A DNA stretch of 64,000 nt, taken from positions 124,001 to 188,000 of the forward strand of contig CALMRZ010000047.1 of the NCBI GenBank assembly GCA_937872225.1, written 5' to 3'. The position numbers and the translations under genes are program-made. This DNA is from an uncultured Spirochaetota bacterium (GTDB lineage: Bacteria; Spirochaetota; UBA4802; UBA5550). This document shows positions 51,197 through 59,715 of this stretch, in pieces (the stretch's first letter is position 1; every line of letters begins with the position of its first letter). The notes under the pieces are model-generated. The model did not search any database, was not told the DNA's origin, and saw only the letters and a program-made list of their open reading frames with translations.

Positions 51197-54100
51197 TTAC
51201 CCTATCCCCTTATGGTATTCCTGCAGCGATTTCACCTCGCTCTTCCCCTGCTTGATGGCCTGTATCCCCTTCACGGTTGCCAGGGCCGCGGCCATGGTCG
51301 TGAGATAGGGAAGCTTGTAATGGACCGCGGCCTTGCGGATGTACGAATCGTCATACTCGCTCTGCCGGCCGCTCGGGGTGTTAATGATAAGGTGGATCTC
51401 GTTGTTCTTTATCCGGTCGATGATATGGGGGCGTCCCTGGTAAATCTTGAAAACAGGCTCCGTCACGATGCCTTTCTCCGCGAAATAGCGGCTGCAGCCT
51501 TCCGTTGAAAGGACCTTGAAGCCCAGCTCGATGAATTGCTTCGCCGCTTCCGCGGCCTGGGGCCGGTCGTTCTTGTTGACCGTGATGAGCACCGTCCCTG
51601 AAACCGGCAGCTTCATGTTGGCCGCTTCTTCGGCCTTGGAAAACGCCAGGCCGAAGGAATCCGCCATGCCCAGCACCTCCCCGGTGGAACGCATCTCGGG
51701 ACCAAGCACGGGGTCGACCTCGGGGAACATGTTGAAGGGGAAGACCGCTTCCTTGACGCCGAAGTGCTTGACCTCTTTCCGTTTAACCTTCAGGTCCTTG
51801 AGTTTTTTCCCGAGCATAACCTGCGTCGCGATGCGCGCCATGGAAATATTGCAGACCTTGGAGACCAGGGGCACCGTGCGGGACGCCCGCGGGTTGGCCT
51901 CGAGGATGTAGACCGTGTCGTTTGCTATGGCGTACTGGATGTTCATCAGTCCGACGACCCTGAGCTCCATGGCGATTTTCTTCGTGTATTCCTCGATGGT
52001 GGCGATGTGCTTTTTCTGGATGGTGACCGGCGGTATCACGCAGGCGGAGTCGCCGGAATGGATGCCGGCCAGCTCGATATGCTCCATGACGGAGGGGACG
52101 ATGACCTCGGCGCCGTCGCAGATGGCGTCGGCCTCGCACTCGACCGCGTTTTCCAGGAACTTGTCTATGAGGATCGGGCGCTCCGGCGAAACGTCGACCG
52201 CGGCGGCCATGTACTGCTTTAACATGTCTTCGTAATAAATGACCTGCATGGCGCGTCCGCCCAGCACGTAGCTGGGGCGCACCATCAGCGGGTAGCCGAT
52301 CCGCCCCGCAATGGCAATGGCTTCTTCGACGGTGCTGGCCATGCCCGATTCAGGCTGCGGTATGCCGAGCTTCTTCATGACCTGGCGGAACCGGTCGCGG
52401 TCCTCGGCGAGGTCGATTGATTCGGGCGAGGTGCCGATGATGGGCACGCCGGCCTGCATGAGCTGGTTCGCGAGGTTGAGGGGGGTCTGGCCGCCGAATT
52501 GGACGATGACGCCGTCCGGCTTTTCCTTGCCGTAGATCGAAAGCACGTCTTCGGCCGTCAGCGGCTCGAAGTAGAGCTTGTCCGAAGTGTCGTAGTCGGT
52601 GGAGACGGTCTCCGGGTTGCAGTTGATCATGATCGACTCGAGGCCCTCGTCGCGGATGGCGAAGGCGGCGTGGACGCAGCAATAGTCGAACTCGATCCCC
52701 TGGCCGATGCGGTTGGGGCCGCCGCCGAGGACCATGATTTTCTTTCTTGTCGAAACCGGTACCGTGTCCGTGCCGTTGTAGGTCGAATAATAATAGGCCT
52801 TGTTTTCGACGCCGCTCACGGGGACCGCGTCCCAGCGCTCCACAACGCCCATGGCCGTGCGCTGGCCGCGGATATCCTCCTCCTTCATATCGAGGATTTT
52901 TGCCAGGTATTTGTCGGAGAAGCCGTCCTGCTTGGCCTTCTTGAGAAGATCATCGGGCAGCTTCTTCCCCTTGTGTTTCAGCATTTCCTCTTCGAGGTCG
53001 ACCAGCTCCTTCATCTGCTGGATGAACCAGGCTTTAATACTGGTACGCGCGTTCAACTGGGCGATATCGGCCCCTTTGCGGAGCGCCTCGTACATGATGA
53101 ACTGTCGCTCGCTGGTCGCCACGGAAACGAGGCGCATCAGCTCGTCGAGGGGAAGGGAATTGAAGTTCTTGGCGAAGCCGAGGCCGTGGCGCCCGGTTTC
53201 CATGGACCGTATCGCCTTCTGAAAGGCCTCCTTGTAAGTCTTGCCGATGCTCATGGCCTCGCCCACGGCGCGCATCTGGGTTCCCAGCTCGTCCTTCACG
53301 CCCTCGAACTTCTCGAAGCCCCACCGGGCGAACTTGACGACAACGTAGTCTCCGGAGGGGGTGTATTTTTCCAGGGTGCCGTCGCGCCAGTAGGGTATCT
53401 CGTCCAGAGTGAGGCCTCCCGCGAGCATGGAGGACACCATGGCTATGGGGAACCCCGTGGCCTTGGACGCGAGGGCCGACGAGCGGGAGGTGCGGGGGTT
53501 GATCTCGATGACGACGACGCGGCCCGTCTTCGGGTCGTGGGCGAACTGGATGTTGGTGCCGCCGATGACCTGAATGGCCTCGACAATGGAATAGGAGTAT
53601 TTCTGAAGTTTCTGCTGCAGTTCCGGGCTGATGGTGAGCATGGGGGCCGTGCAGTAGGAGTCGCCGGTGTGGATGCCCATGGCGTCCACGTTCTCGATGA
53701 AGCAGACGGTGATCATCTGGTTCTTGGCGTCGCGGACCACTTCGAGCTCCAGCTCTTCCCAGCCCAGGACCGATTCTTCCACCAGTATCTGGTGCACGAT
53801 GCTGGCCGCCAGTCCACGCGCCGCAACGGTGCGCAGCTCCTCGACGTTGTACACCATACCGCCGCCGGTTCCTCCCATGGTGTAGGCCGGGCGTATTACC
53901 ACGGGATAGCCGAGCTCGTCGGCGATCTTCTCCGCCTCTTCAATGGAGAAGGCAGGGTTGCTCCGCGGCATTTCAATGCCGAGGCGGGTCATCGTTTCCT
54001 TGAAGGCGATGCGGTCCTCGCCGCGCTCGATGGCGTCCGCTTCAACGCCGATTATCCTTACCCCGAACTTTTGCAGCACACCGCTTTTGTGAAGCTCGGA

Positions 54101-54397
54101 AGATAGATTCAGGCCGGTCTGGCCCCCCAGGTTCGGGAGGAGGGCGTCGGGTTTTTCTTTTTCTATGATCTTTGTGATTGTTTCTGCGTTGAGGGGTTCG
54201 ATGTAGGTTGCGTCTGCCATGCCGGGGTCGGTCATGATGGTGGCGGGGTTCGAGTTGACCAGGACAACCTGGTATCCGAGCTTCCTCAGGGCCTTGCAGG
54301 CCTGGGTGCCGGAATAATCGAACTCGCACGCCTGGCCGATGATGATGGGACCTGATCCGATGATAAGGACTTTCTTGATATCGTCGCGTTTTGGCAT
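51197..54397 (-). CDS. carB: Carbamoyl-phosphate synthase large subunit
   Basis: A 1066-residue synthase that makes carbamoyl phosphate from bicarbonate, ammonia (from the CarA glutaminase) and two ATP, for pyrimidines and arginine. Two ATP-grasp halves are visible with duplicated starts VLIIGSGPIIIGQACEFDYS and MVLGGGPNRIGQGIEFDYC, GGTGGGMVYN and VLGGRAMQVIY loops, and NPRTSRSSALASKATG and NPRASRTVPLVSKV sites; the last about 140 residues form the MGS-like allosteric domain. I start at 54397 (MPKRDDIKK), normal for the family; an open frame reaches 54436. carA is not in the window. A hairpin followed by a T-run lies in its leader. Confidence 0.95.
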   Translation of the reverse strand: MPKRDDIKKVLIIGSGPIIIGQACEFDYSGTQACKALRKLGYQVVLVNSNPATIMTDPGMADATYIEPLNAETITKIIEKEKPDALLPNLGGQTGLNLSSELHKSGVLQKFGVRIIGVEADAIERGEDRIAFKETMTRLGIEMPRSNPAFSIEEAEKIADELGYPVVIRPAYTMGGTGGGMVYNVEELRTVAARGLAASIVHQILVEESVLGWEELELEVVRDAKNQMITVCFIENVDAMGIHTGDSYCTAPMLTISPELQQKLQKYSYSIVEAIQVIGGTNIQFAHDPKTGRVVVIEINPRTSRSSALASKATGFPIAMVSSMLAGGLTLDEIPYWRDGTLEKYTPSGDYVVVKFARWGFEKFEGVKDELGTQMRAVGEAMSIGKTYKEAFQKAIRSMETGRHGLGFAKNFNSLPLDELMRLVSVATSERQFIMYEALRKGADIAQLNARTSIKAWFIQQMKELVDLEEEMLKHKGKKLPDDLLKKAKQDGFSDKYLAKILDMKEEDIRGQRTAMGVVERWDAVPVSGVENKAYYYSTYNGTDTVPVSTRKKIMVLGGGPNRIGQGIEFDYCCVHAAFAIRDEGLESIMINCNPETVSTDYDTSDKLYFEPLTAEDVLSIYGKEKPDGVIVQFGGQTPLNLANQLMQAGVPIIGTSPESIDLAEDRDRFRQVMKKLGIPQPESGMASTVEEAIAIAGRIGYPLMVRPSYVLGGRAMQVIYYEDMLKQYMAAAVDVSPERPILIDKFLENAVECEADAICDGAEVIVPSVMEHIELAGIHSGDSACVIPPVTIQKKHIATIEEYTKKIAMELRVVGLMNIQYAIANDTVYILEANPRASRTVPLVSKVCNISMARIATQVMLGKKLKDLKVKRKEVKHFGVKEAVFPFNMFPEVDPVLGPEMRSTGEVLGMADSFGLAFSKAEEAANMKLPVSGTVLITVNKNDRPQAAEAAKQFIELGFKVLSTEGCSRYFAEKGIVTEPVFKIYQGRPHIIDRIKNNEIHLIINTPSGRQSEYDDSYIRKAAVHYKLPYLTTMAAALATVKGIQAIKQGKSEVKSLQEYHKGIG

Positions 54398-54748
54398 ATA
54401 ATAACCTCGTTGCGTTTGTAGGAATGGATCGCTCACTGATGAGGCTGTCCTGAATCACACCCTCCCCGGAAGAGGGTTGTTGCGCGGCAGGCGCCGGTAG
54501 GCGCCCGGGTTTAAAAAAGTCCCCCCTTCGGGGGATTTTTGGGGAGTTGCCGGACAGCACCTATCTTTACCGCCCCCGCAGGGCATCCGCCCGCGGGAGG
54601 AACCATGGCTTTGGGCCGGATGGCCGTGGCCATTGGGTTGAGAAAAACTTAACAATCTGCCGGTAAATTAAGTAACACTAAAAAACGTGGCGGATTATGT
54701 CAAGTCTGGATTAATGTTGTGATGAAATAATTTAATTAATTAACGTAT
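54398..54748 (-). promoter_or_regulatory. carB leader region with terminator-like hairpin and C-rich repeat
   Basis: About 350 bases without a gene. On the minus strand CCCCC-GAA-GGGGG followed by GACTTTTTT (54534 down to 54512) looks like an intrinsic terminator about 115 bases before the carB start, followed at once by a second hairpin GGCGCC-TACC-GGCGCC (54504-54489). The first hairpin is also related to the C-rich repeats at 14397 and 60571, so it may be a repeat rather than an attenuator. The upstream part is AT-rich with a likely promoter. Confidence 0.4.
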
Positions 54749-55735
54749 TTACCGCGCCCTGACCAGGTAGGTGAACGCCCAGGCATAATCTTTCGGCCGT
54801 TCAGCCGGGTTTACCCAGCCGATAAGATGATAATCCCCCGGCTTCTGAAATATCGCGTGGATAACAAGATCCTCTTTTTCCCTTGTGACGGTGGGCCGGA
54901 AAAGGGGTTTTCCCGATAAATCGCGCACGCTGACCATGAGGACCAGGTCCCCGGGAACGGCGAATCGAAGTTCCAGTTCGCCGGAACAGGATATGACGTT
55001 GGATTTGTTCCCGTCCAGCTGGCGGAGGCCGTACTGAAAGTATCCATGGCGATAGAAGGGGAGGCCCTCAAAGTCTTTTTTTGATAATTTTTCGGGGATA
55101 AGCTGCCACCGGCGCAGTTCCGGGAGGTTGGTATAGATGAATTCCGCCGGCGGCGTGAGGAAATAATGCTCTCGGTATTCTCGGACATAGCGGCTGCCGT
55201 TGAAATGCCCGGCGCCGTAGGTGCTGTCAAGGAGATACCACTTTCCATCGATCAATACCGCGTTCCATGCATGGTTGTTGGCCACCCGATCGCCTGGGTT
55301 GTAGGCTGAACCCCGGGTGTAGCCGGTGATCTCGATTGCTCTGACCCCCATCCGCCGTGCCAGCTCCACAAAGAGCTCCGAATAGCCCTGGCAGGTGCCC
55401 TTGCGGTCGCGAAGGGTCTCCCGGGCTGAATAGTTTTTCTTGTCGGTATCATAGGAGACAGTGGCGGTTATCCATCGCCATGCTGCTCTGACCCTCCCCA
55501 GTTCGTTAGGGGATGATTTTGACAGGTATAGCGCCAGGGTATCGATCGTTTCCATCGCTGAGGCCGGCGCCTGGAGAGCGTACCGGTCGATTTCATCGAA
55601 TTGGGACGGATCAAAGCGCTGGTTGCCTGCCCGTGCGTTTAAATTGAGGATAACCTGATGCTGCTGCGCCATCAAACATGCGGTGAGGTGGAGTGAACAT
55701 AGGGCAAGAATCAGCAGTGGTGAACGGCGTTTCAT
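54749..55735 (-). CDS. Transglutaminase-like lipoprotein
   Basis: A 328-residue exported protein. The signal sequence ends in LHLTAC (lipobox Cys20). The transglutaminase/cysteine-protease-like core shows Cys115 in KGTCQGYSELF, His155 in NNHAWNAVLIDGKWY and Asp170 in LLDSTYGAGH, an intact catalytic triad of the kyphoscoliosis/TGc type. A C-terminal beta domain (about 240-328) follows. Such bacterial proteins are usually peptidases or amidases acting at the envelope. The substrate is unknown. It stands between carB and the mobile remnants, both separated by gene-free DNA. Confidence 0.8.
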   Translation of the reverse strand: MKRRSPLLILALCSLHLTACLMAQQHQVILNLNARAGNQRFDPSQFDEIDRYALQAPASAMETIDTLALYLSKSSPNELGRVRAAWRWITATVSYDTDKKNYSARETLRDRKGTCQGYSELFVELARRMGVRAIEITGYTRGSAYNPGDRVANNHAWNAVLIDGKWYLLDSTYGAGHFNGSRYVREYREHYFLTPPAEFIYTNLPELRRWQLIPEKLSKKDFEGLPFYRHGYFQYGLRQLDGNKSNVISCSGELELRFAVPGDLVLMVSVRDLSGKPLFRPTVTREKEDLVIHAIFQKPGDYHLIGWVNPAERPKDYAWAFTYLVRAR

Positions 55736-55783
55736 GACATGAAAATGTGGTCAAAACAAAAAACTGTCAAGAAAAATGGCCAT

Positions 55784-55897
55784 GGGGTCAGAGTAAAATG
55801 GATTTTTCGTTTATAAGGACCGATTGTTATCGGTACTACGCCTGATAAAACTGGTGAAGGCGTAGATAGTTATCGGTAAGGCCGTTACTCTGACCCC
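55784..55897. mobile_element. 114-bp inverted-repeat element (MITE-like)
   Basis: Perfect 13-bp terminal inverted repeats GGGGTCAGAGTAA (55784-55796) and TTACTCTGACCCC (55885-55897). Inside, CTACGCC and GGCGTAG form a 7-bp stem, CCGAT-TGTT-ATCGG another, and TTATCGGTA occurs twice. No coding capacity. Decayed versions lie at 34261-34504, and AGGGGTCAGAG recurs at 56274 beyond the IS110 remnant. Confidence 0.7.
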
Positions 55898-55923
55898 TGC
55901 TGAACACCAATAGACAATATGAA

Positions 55924-56014
55924 GTGACCCTCTGCTTGCAATTTCGTGGATTTACCTGCCAATGGCAGGAGTTACCGCATACAAGTAACGCAAAAATCTT
56001 TGCCAGAGGGTCAC
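55924..56014 (+). ncRNA. Structured left-end segment of an IS110-like element (bridge-RNA-like candidate)
   Basis: Immediately before the transposase ATG, an 11-bp perfect outer stem GTGACCCTCTG (55924-55934) / CAGAGGGTCAC (56004-56014) encloses two hairpins: CCTGCC-AAT-GGCAGG (55955-55969) and GTTAC-CGCATACAA-GTAAC (55971-55989). IS110-group elements transcribe a guide (bridge) RNA from exactly this position, upstream of the recombinase. Whether this segment is transcribed, and whether it carries target- and donor-binding loops, cannot be read here. Confidence 0.4.
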
Positions 56015-56016
56015 AA

Positions 56017-56268
56017 ATGGAAACTGCATATCATGTAGGGATGGATGTCCACAAGGAAACTGTCGAATTATCTGTTTTTAGGAATTGGGAGGAAGAGCCT
56101 CTGTTTGAGAAACGGATTCCCAATAGCATGGAAAAGATCATGCCTATTTTTGAGAGATTAGGTCGGGACGGAAGCATCAAGTCCTGTTACGAGGCCGGAT
56201 GCCTGGGTTTCACTCTCCAGCGTCAGCTTGCCCGGGCAGGCATAACCTGCTTGGTTATAGCTCGGTAA
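56017..56268 (+). pseudogene. IS110-family transposase, N-terminal remnant
   Basis: 83 codons beginning METAYHVGMDVHKETVELSV, the RuvC-like DEDD start of IS110 transposases (Asp10, Glu59 in CYEAG). The family has 320-400 residues; here the frame stops right after ITCLVIAR, where complete members continue through PSLIP and the C-terminal Ser domain. A CAGGGGTCAGAG motif adjoins the break. No complete copy is in the window. Inactive by itself. Confidence 0.75.
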
Positions 56269-56295
56269 CAATCAGGGGTCAGAGCAGTATATATC

Positions 56296-56323
56296 AAAAA
56301 AAATCCCCGCTTGCGGCGGGGAT
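56296..56323 (-). terminator. Rho-independent terminator
   Basis: On the minus strand ATCCCCGC / GCGGGGAT with a 5-base loop, followed by eight T. It ends the GH114-like gene, 33 bases after its stop. Confidence 0.85.
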
Positions 56324-56356
56324 AATGTTAAGGAGTAGACGCAAATAAATCATGCC

Positions 56357-57436
56357 TTACCAGTGGTTTTCCCAGTAATCGAAAGCGTCAATAATATCAA
56401 GATAGACCCCGTCAAACCCCGCATCCATGATCTTCTTTAAATACGATGAATCATCGCCGTATATGATGGCCTGCCATGCGGGGTCCCAGTAGCGCACCTT
56501 GTAGTTTCCCGGCCAGCTGGGGTTCCGGGCGCCGAGCCACGGGGGATTCCCCGGGAACCAGCCCGGCTGCCAGTAATAACGGTAGTTTTCCGCCTCGCCG
56601 ATGCTCATGTAGCAGATGACCAGGCGGTCTCCACCGTTATTTTTTTTCTTGAGGGAATCCACGTCTGCCGAGCTCAGCTGGGAGCCGTCATTGAAAAACA
56701 GGTCGATTAGGACAACATCGTAATTGGTGTTCTGCATGGCCCCAAGGAAATTTGCCTTGGTGTCATAGGCCGATGGATTGATAAGGTAGAGAAAATTCTG
56801 CGCATCGGCAAGCATCGTAATGTTGCTGGCATTAACATTATAAGGGACAGCAGGATATGCCGGGATGTTGTCCAAGCCCCGGTGGTTTGCCGCGAAGGAG
56901 ATGTAGCCGTTGGCGTTATTCTTTGAATAGGAATCATCCATAAATGATGTTGTCGAGCAGTAGTCGATGGCAAGGACCTTTTTTTCGTAGGTTCTGGTTA
57001 TATCAAGAAACCCCTTCAGGTAGGCGGATGTATCGGAAGGAGTGGCCACGTTGTCCCCGTTGTACCCGTAATACAGGTCCTCCTGGCCCACGCCGCTGAT
57101 GGCATCAAGGTAGTCTGCCACCGGCGTACCCGCCGTGTCGCCCGTGTCGGTCACCAGTTCTATCCCGTTTTGGGGAATGACGATGAAGCCTGCATCAAAG
57201 CCCCGGGCATAGGAGCTGATCCCCTGGACGAATTCCCGCATTGCCTGGCGGTATCCCTGATCGGGAGTGCCGTCTGTCCAGAGCAGCGTCAGGGGAAGGA
57301 GGTTTTTGCCGCTGCTTTTCACGCAGCCGACCGGTAGCACTATCAACACAGCGGCTATGACCAGCAATAACCGTGACCGGTATAACGGCGAGGAGGAATC
57401 GGCATTTGTATCCTGTTTTTCAAATGTCGTAATCAT
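56357..57436 (-). CDS. GH114/TM1410-like glycoside hydrolase-type lipoprotein
   Basis: A 359-residue predicted lipoprotein. The hydrophobic stretch LLLVIAAVLIVLPVGC gives a lipobox. The mature protein is a TIM barrel of the GH114 (endo-alpha-1,4-polygalactosaminidase)/MJ1477-TM1410 type: VICYMSIGEAENYRYYW, the aromatic linker GWFPGNPPWLGARNPSW, YKVRYWDPAWQAIIYG and a C-terminal MDAGFDGVYLDIIDAFDYW, where the acidic residues are likely catalytic. It may cleave galactosamine-rich exopolysaccharide. The ATG at 57436 is preferred; a TTG start 12 bases earlier is possible. Low-complexity DNA is absent and a terminator follows. Confidence 0.8.
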   Translation of the reverse strand: MITTFEKQDTNADSSSPLYRSRLLLVIAAVLIVLPVGCVKSSGKNLLPLTLLWTDGTPDQGYRQAMREFVQGISSYARGFDAGFIVIPQNGIELVTDTGDTAGTPVADYLDAISGVGQEDLYYGYNGDNVATPSDTSAYLKGFLDITRTYEKKVLAIDYCSTTSFMDDSYSKNNANGYISFAANHRGLDNIPAYPAVPYNVNASNITMLADAQNFLYLINPSAYDTKANFLGAMQNTNYDVVLIDLFFNDGSQLSSADVDSLKKKNNGGDRLVICYMSIGEAENYRYYWQPGWFPGNPPWLGARNPSWPGNYKVRYWDPAWQAIIYGDDSSYLKKIMDAGFDGVYLDIIDAFDYWENHW

Positions 57437-57510
57437 GTTTACAACCAATCTAATCTATAGTGAAAAAAGAAAAACGTCAAATTTATTGATGATTTTTCAC
57501 GGCATTTTCA

Positions 57511-57542
57511 TAAAAAAAAACAAGACCGGGTATCCGGTCTTG
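57511..57542 (-). terminator. Rho-independent terminator
   Basis: On the minus strand CAAGACCGG / CCGGTCTTG with a 4-base loop and a run of nine T. It ends the ferritin-like gene. Confidence 0.85.
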
Positions 57543-57582
57543 TCTGGTTCCTTTTATCTGGATCAGGGACGGCGGCTGAGAA

Positions 57583-58044
57583 TCATGAAAGCTTTTTCGC
57601 CAGGCGGTCCCTGTCCTTGAGAAGAAGGTCGCGGTGGCTGTACTCCTGCCGGGCGATCTCCTCTATCTGTTCTGCGATCATGATGTTGTAATCAGCCACC
57701 TTCTTGAGAAGGCGCGCCATGCTTTCATATAGCTTGCCGAGGGACTCCTCGGAATCGGCCAGGAGCTCCAGGGCCTTGAGGATGTCCTTTTCCTCGGAGA
57801 TTTTCGTGAACACGGCATCGAGGAGATTGTTCTGAAAATCGGTGACCATGGTTTCCCTCATGACCGGCTTTGGAAATTTTTCATTGAACTCTTCTATAAT
57901 CTTCGCGTGCTCGAAGGAGTGGACCTCCATGAACTCCAGAACGTTCCGCGCGCCCTCCAGGCGGGCCACGTTTTTAATCTTCTGGTAAAAAGTCGCCAGG
58001 GTGTTTTCAAGAAAAATGATGAAGTTGATGTATTCATTGGCCAT
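57583..58044 (-). CDS. Ferritin-like/rubrerythrin-fold protein
   Basis: A 153-residue all-helical protein. Start set at 58044 (MANEYINFIIFLENTLATFY) with GAGGCG upstream; the frame is open to 58125. Glu14 of the first helix, EVHSFEHAKIIEEF in the second, ESLGKLYESMA in the third and EIARQEYSHRDLLL in the fourth are spaced as in four-helix ferritin-like diiron proteins, with ExxH-like motifs in helices 2 and 4. It probably binds a diiron centre and has an oxidative-stress or iron role. No rubredoxin-like CxxC domain is attached. The methyltransferase lies 124 bases upstream on the same strand. Confidence 0.6.
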   Translation of the reverse strand: MANEYINFIIFLENTLATFYQKIKNVARLEGARNVLEFMEVHSFEHAKIIEEFNEKFPKPVMRETMVTDFQNNLLDAVFTKISEEKDILKALELLADSEESLGKLYESMARLLKKVADYNIMIAEQIEEIARQEYSHRDLLLKDRDRLAKKLS

Positions 58045-58168
58045 GGCGGCGCCTCGCGATAGGTGTTGAATGTCCGATATACCGGTTCGGCACTTGTTAT
58101 AACCCCCCCCCGGGTTATTCGTCAACCGTAATCAGCTGCCGGTGTTACGGGAAGGATTCCCGGCCGGA

Positions 58169-58885
58169 TTATTTCTGGCGCGCCTTCCTGCACCGGTACA
58201 CGGCCATGAAGTTATCGCCGTAATCCGCCCGGTCGATGTCAAACCCGGCGCGGTAGAGCATCTCTTCCATGACCCAGTCGAAGGTCGAATACTCGTTCCT
58301 GACGTGGTTGGCAAACTTGTCCGCCATGTTGTCGCCGGACGCCTTCCTGAAATCTTCGATGACGTGGTTGACCGTGGCCTCGTACTTTTCCAGTTTCAGG
58401 GAGAACACCACGTCGCGGAGGTAAAGCCTTCCCCCCGGTTTCAGCAGGTCGCGCATCTTGACGAGGGCCACCTGCTTCCAGAAATCCGGAAGGTGGTGCA
58501 GGGCCAGCTGGGTCACGATCGCGTCGAGGGGGCCCCCGTCATGGCGGTAGTTCAGGAACCCCGCGTTGACGAAGCTGATGTTGGCAAGGCCCCGGGAACG
58601 GGCCTTTTTCTCCGCGTAGGCCAGCATGACCGGCGAAATGTCCACGGCGTAGACACGGCTGCACAGCTCGGACGCGGCGCATATGAACTCACCGGTGCCG
58701 GAACCGAACTCGAGGAGATCGCTCCCTTCTGCGAGTTCGAGAGACGAGATGATTTCCCGGATCTCGGCGGGGATGTCCCGTATGGTGGCCATGCGCCGGT
58801 CGTAATCTTCGACCTCCGCCTCGCTGTTGTAGTCCGTGCCGACGTGCCTCATCTCGTCGTACCGCCATGTCTGCGAAGGTGCCAT
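58169..58885 (-). CDS. Class I SAM-dependent methyltransferase
   Basis: A 238-residue Rossmann-fold methyltransferase. Motif I is LLEFGSGTGEFICAAS, motif II VYAVDISPVMLAYAEKKA, and the post-I and motif IV region contains IVTQLALHHLPDFWKQVA. AAGGAG stands 7 bases before the ATG. The N-terminal part (MRHVGTDYNSEAEVEDYDRR) resembles UbiE/Methyltransf_25-type enzymes acting on small molecules, but the substrate is not identifiable. The final residues CRRKARQK-like are basic. It may be co-transcribed with the ferritin-like gene. Confidence 0.85.
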   Translation of the reverse strand: MAPSQTWRYDEMRHVGTDYNSEAEVEDYDRRMATIRDIPAEIREIISSLELAEGSDLLEFGSGTGEFICAASELCSRVYAVDISPVMLAYAEKKARSRGLANISFVNAGFLNYRHDGGPLDAIVTQLALHHLPDFWKQVALVKMRDLLKPGGRLYLRDVVFSLKLEKYEATVNHVIEDFRKASGDNMADKFANHVRNEYSTFDWVMEEMLYRAGFDIDRADYGDNFMAVYRCRKARQK

Positions 58886-59003
58886 GACCTACTCCTTGTG
58901 TAGCAGCTGCCTGAAAAATATTGCTTTGATAAAAATCATAAATACCGTTTGGTTTTACTATATCCCCGGCGTACGTGATCGTAAATAAAAAAATTTTTTA
59001 TAT

Positions 59004-59034
59004 AAATACAAACCGCCGCATAGAGCGGCGGTTT
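59004..59034 (-). terminator. Rho-independent terminator
   Basis: On the minus strand AAACCGCCGC / GCGGCGGTTT with a 5-base loop, followed by a T/A-rich run. It ends the Ser-rich lipoprotein gene. Confidence 0.75.
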
Positions 59035-59067
59035 GTAGCTTCGGCATTAATAACTATAACAGTACTT

Positions 59068-59571
59068 CTAGCCTCCTGAAGTAGTACTGGAGCTGGAACT
59101 TGTACTTGTGCTGGAACTGCTCGATGATGATGAAGAACCTGCTGCGGATTCTGTTTTGTTGTCATCGGTAACTTTATATACAAGAGTCGCTGTATCTGAA
59201 CAATATGTCGAGGTGCTGCTAGTATTGCATGATTGAAGTACAGCATAACCTTTTTCATCAACCTTTCCATTTTTGTAGACCATAATAATTAGGGTGTCGG
59301 TGCTGTCTGCCCTGGTGGCGGTTATAGTCGCTGCCGAAATCTTGCCAGCTGGATAAAAAGTGAAACCTGTTTGTAATGGATATGGCAATAGGGCCCTATC
59401 ATCGACCATAAATGTCGAGGTGAATTGTTGAGAACCGGTTCCGCTGCATATGATCATGATGTTTATATCATAATTTTCCGTATCCTTGAACATGTCGCAG
59501 GACATGAAAACAGCGCTTGCAGCAAGGAAGATTATAACCAGGATTTTCCGGAGATATTTCAATGACATCAT
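59068..59571 (-). CDS. Lipoprotein with poly-Ser/Thr C-terminal tail
   Basis: A 167-residue predicted lipoprotein (signal ends AASAVFMSC). The mature part is a small beta-rich domain of about 110 residues (INIMIICSGTGSQQFTSTFM; GFTFYPAGKISAATITATRA) with two cysteines in CNTSSTSTYC. The last 26 residues are almost only Ser, Thr and Gly (AAGSSSSSSSSSTSTSSSSS). Such low-complexity tails may be linkers to the cell surface or sites of modification; the tract can also vary in length by slippage. Family unknown. Confidence 0.65.
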   Translation of the reverse strand: MMSLKYLRKILVIIFLAASAVFMSCDMFKDTENYDINIMIICSGTGSQQFTSTFMVDDRALLPYPLQTGFTFYPAGKISAATITATRADSTDTLIIMVYKNGKVDEKGYAVLQSCNTSSTSTYCSDTATLVYKVTDDNKTESAAGSSSSSSSSSTSTSSSSSTTSGG

Positions 59572-59715
59572 AATAGTACCCTGCTTGAACTAGCTATACA
59601 TAAAATAATACCAAGACTGTTTTTTTCAACTATTAATTGAGGAAACAGGGATAAAATAATGTTACCCTTCCATAATAACAGCAAGTAAGAAAGGAATTAT
59701 CAGGATTTTTTCATA

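Noticed and set aside
55924-56014. Cloverleaf-like fold considered as a tRNA gene
   Set aside because: It lacks a T-loop GGTTCGANTCC-type sequence, an anticodon arm of the right size and a 7-bp acceptor with CCA-side context; position before an IS110 start fits an element end better.
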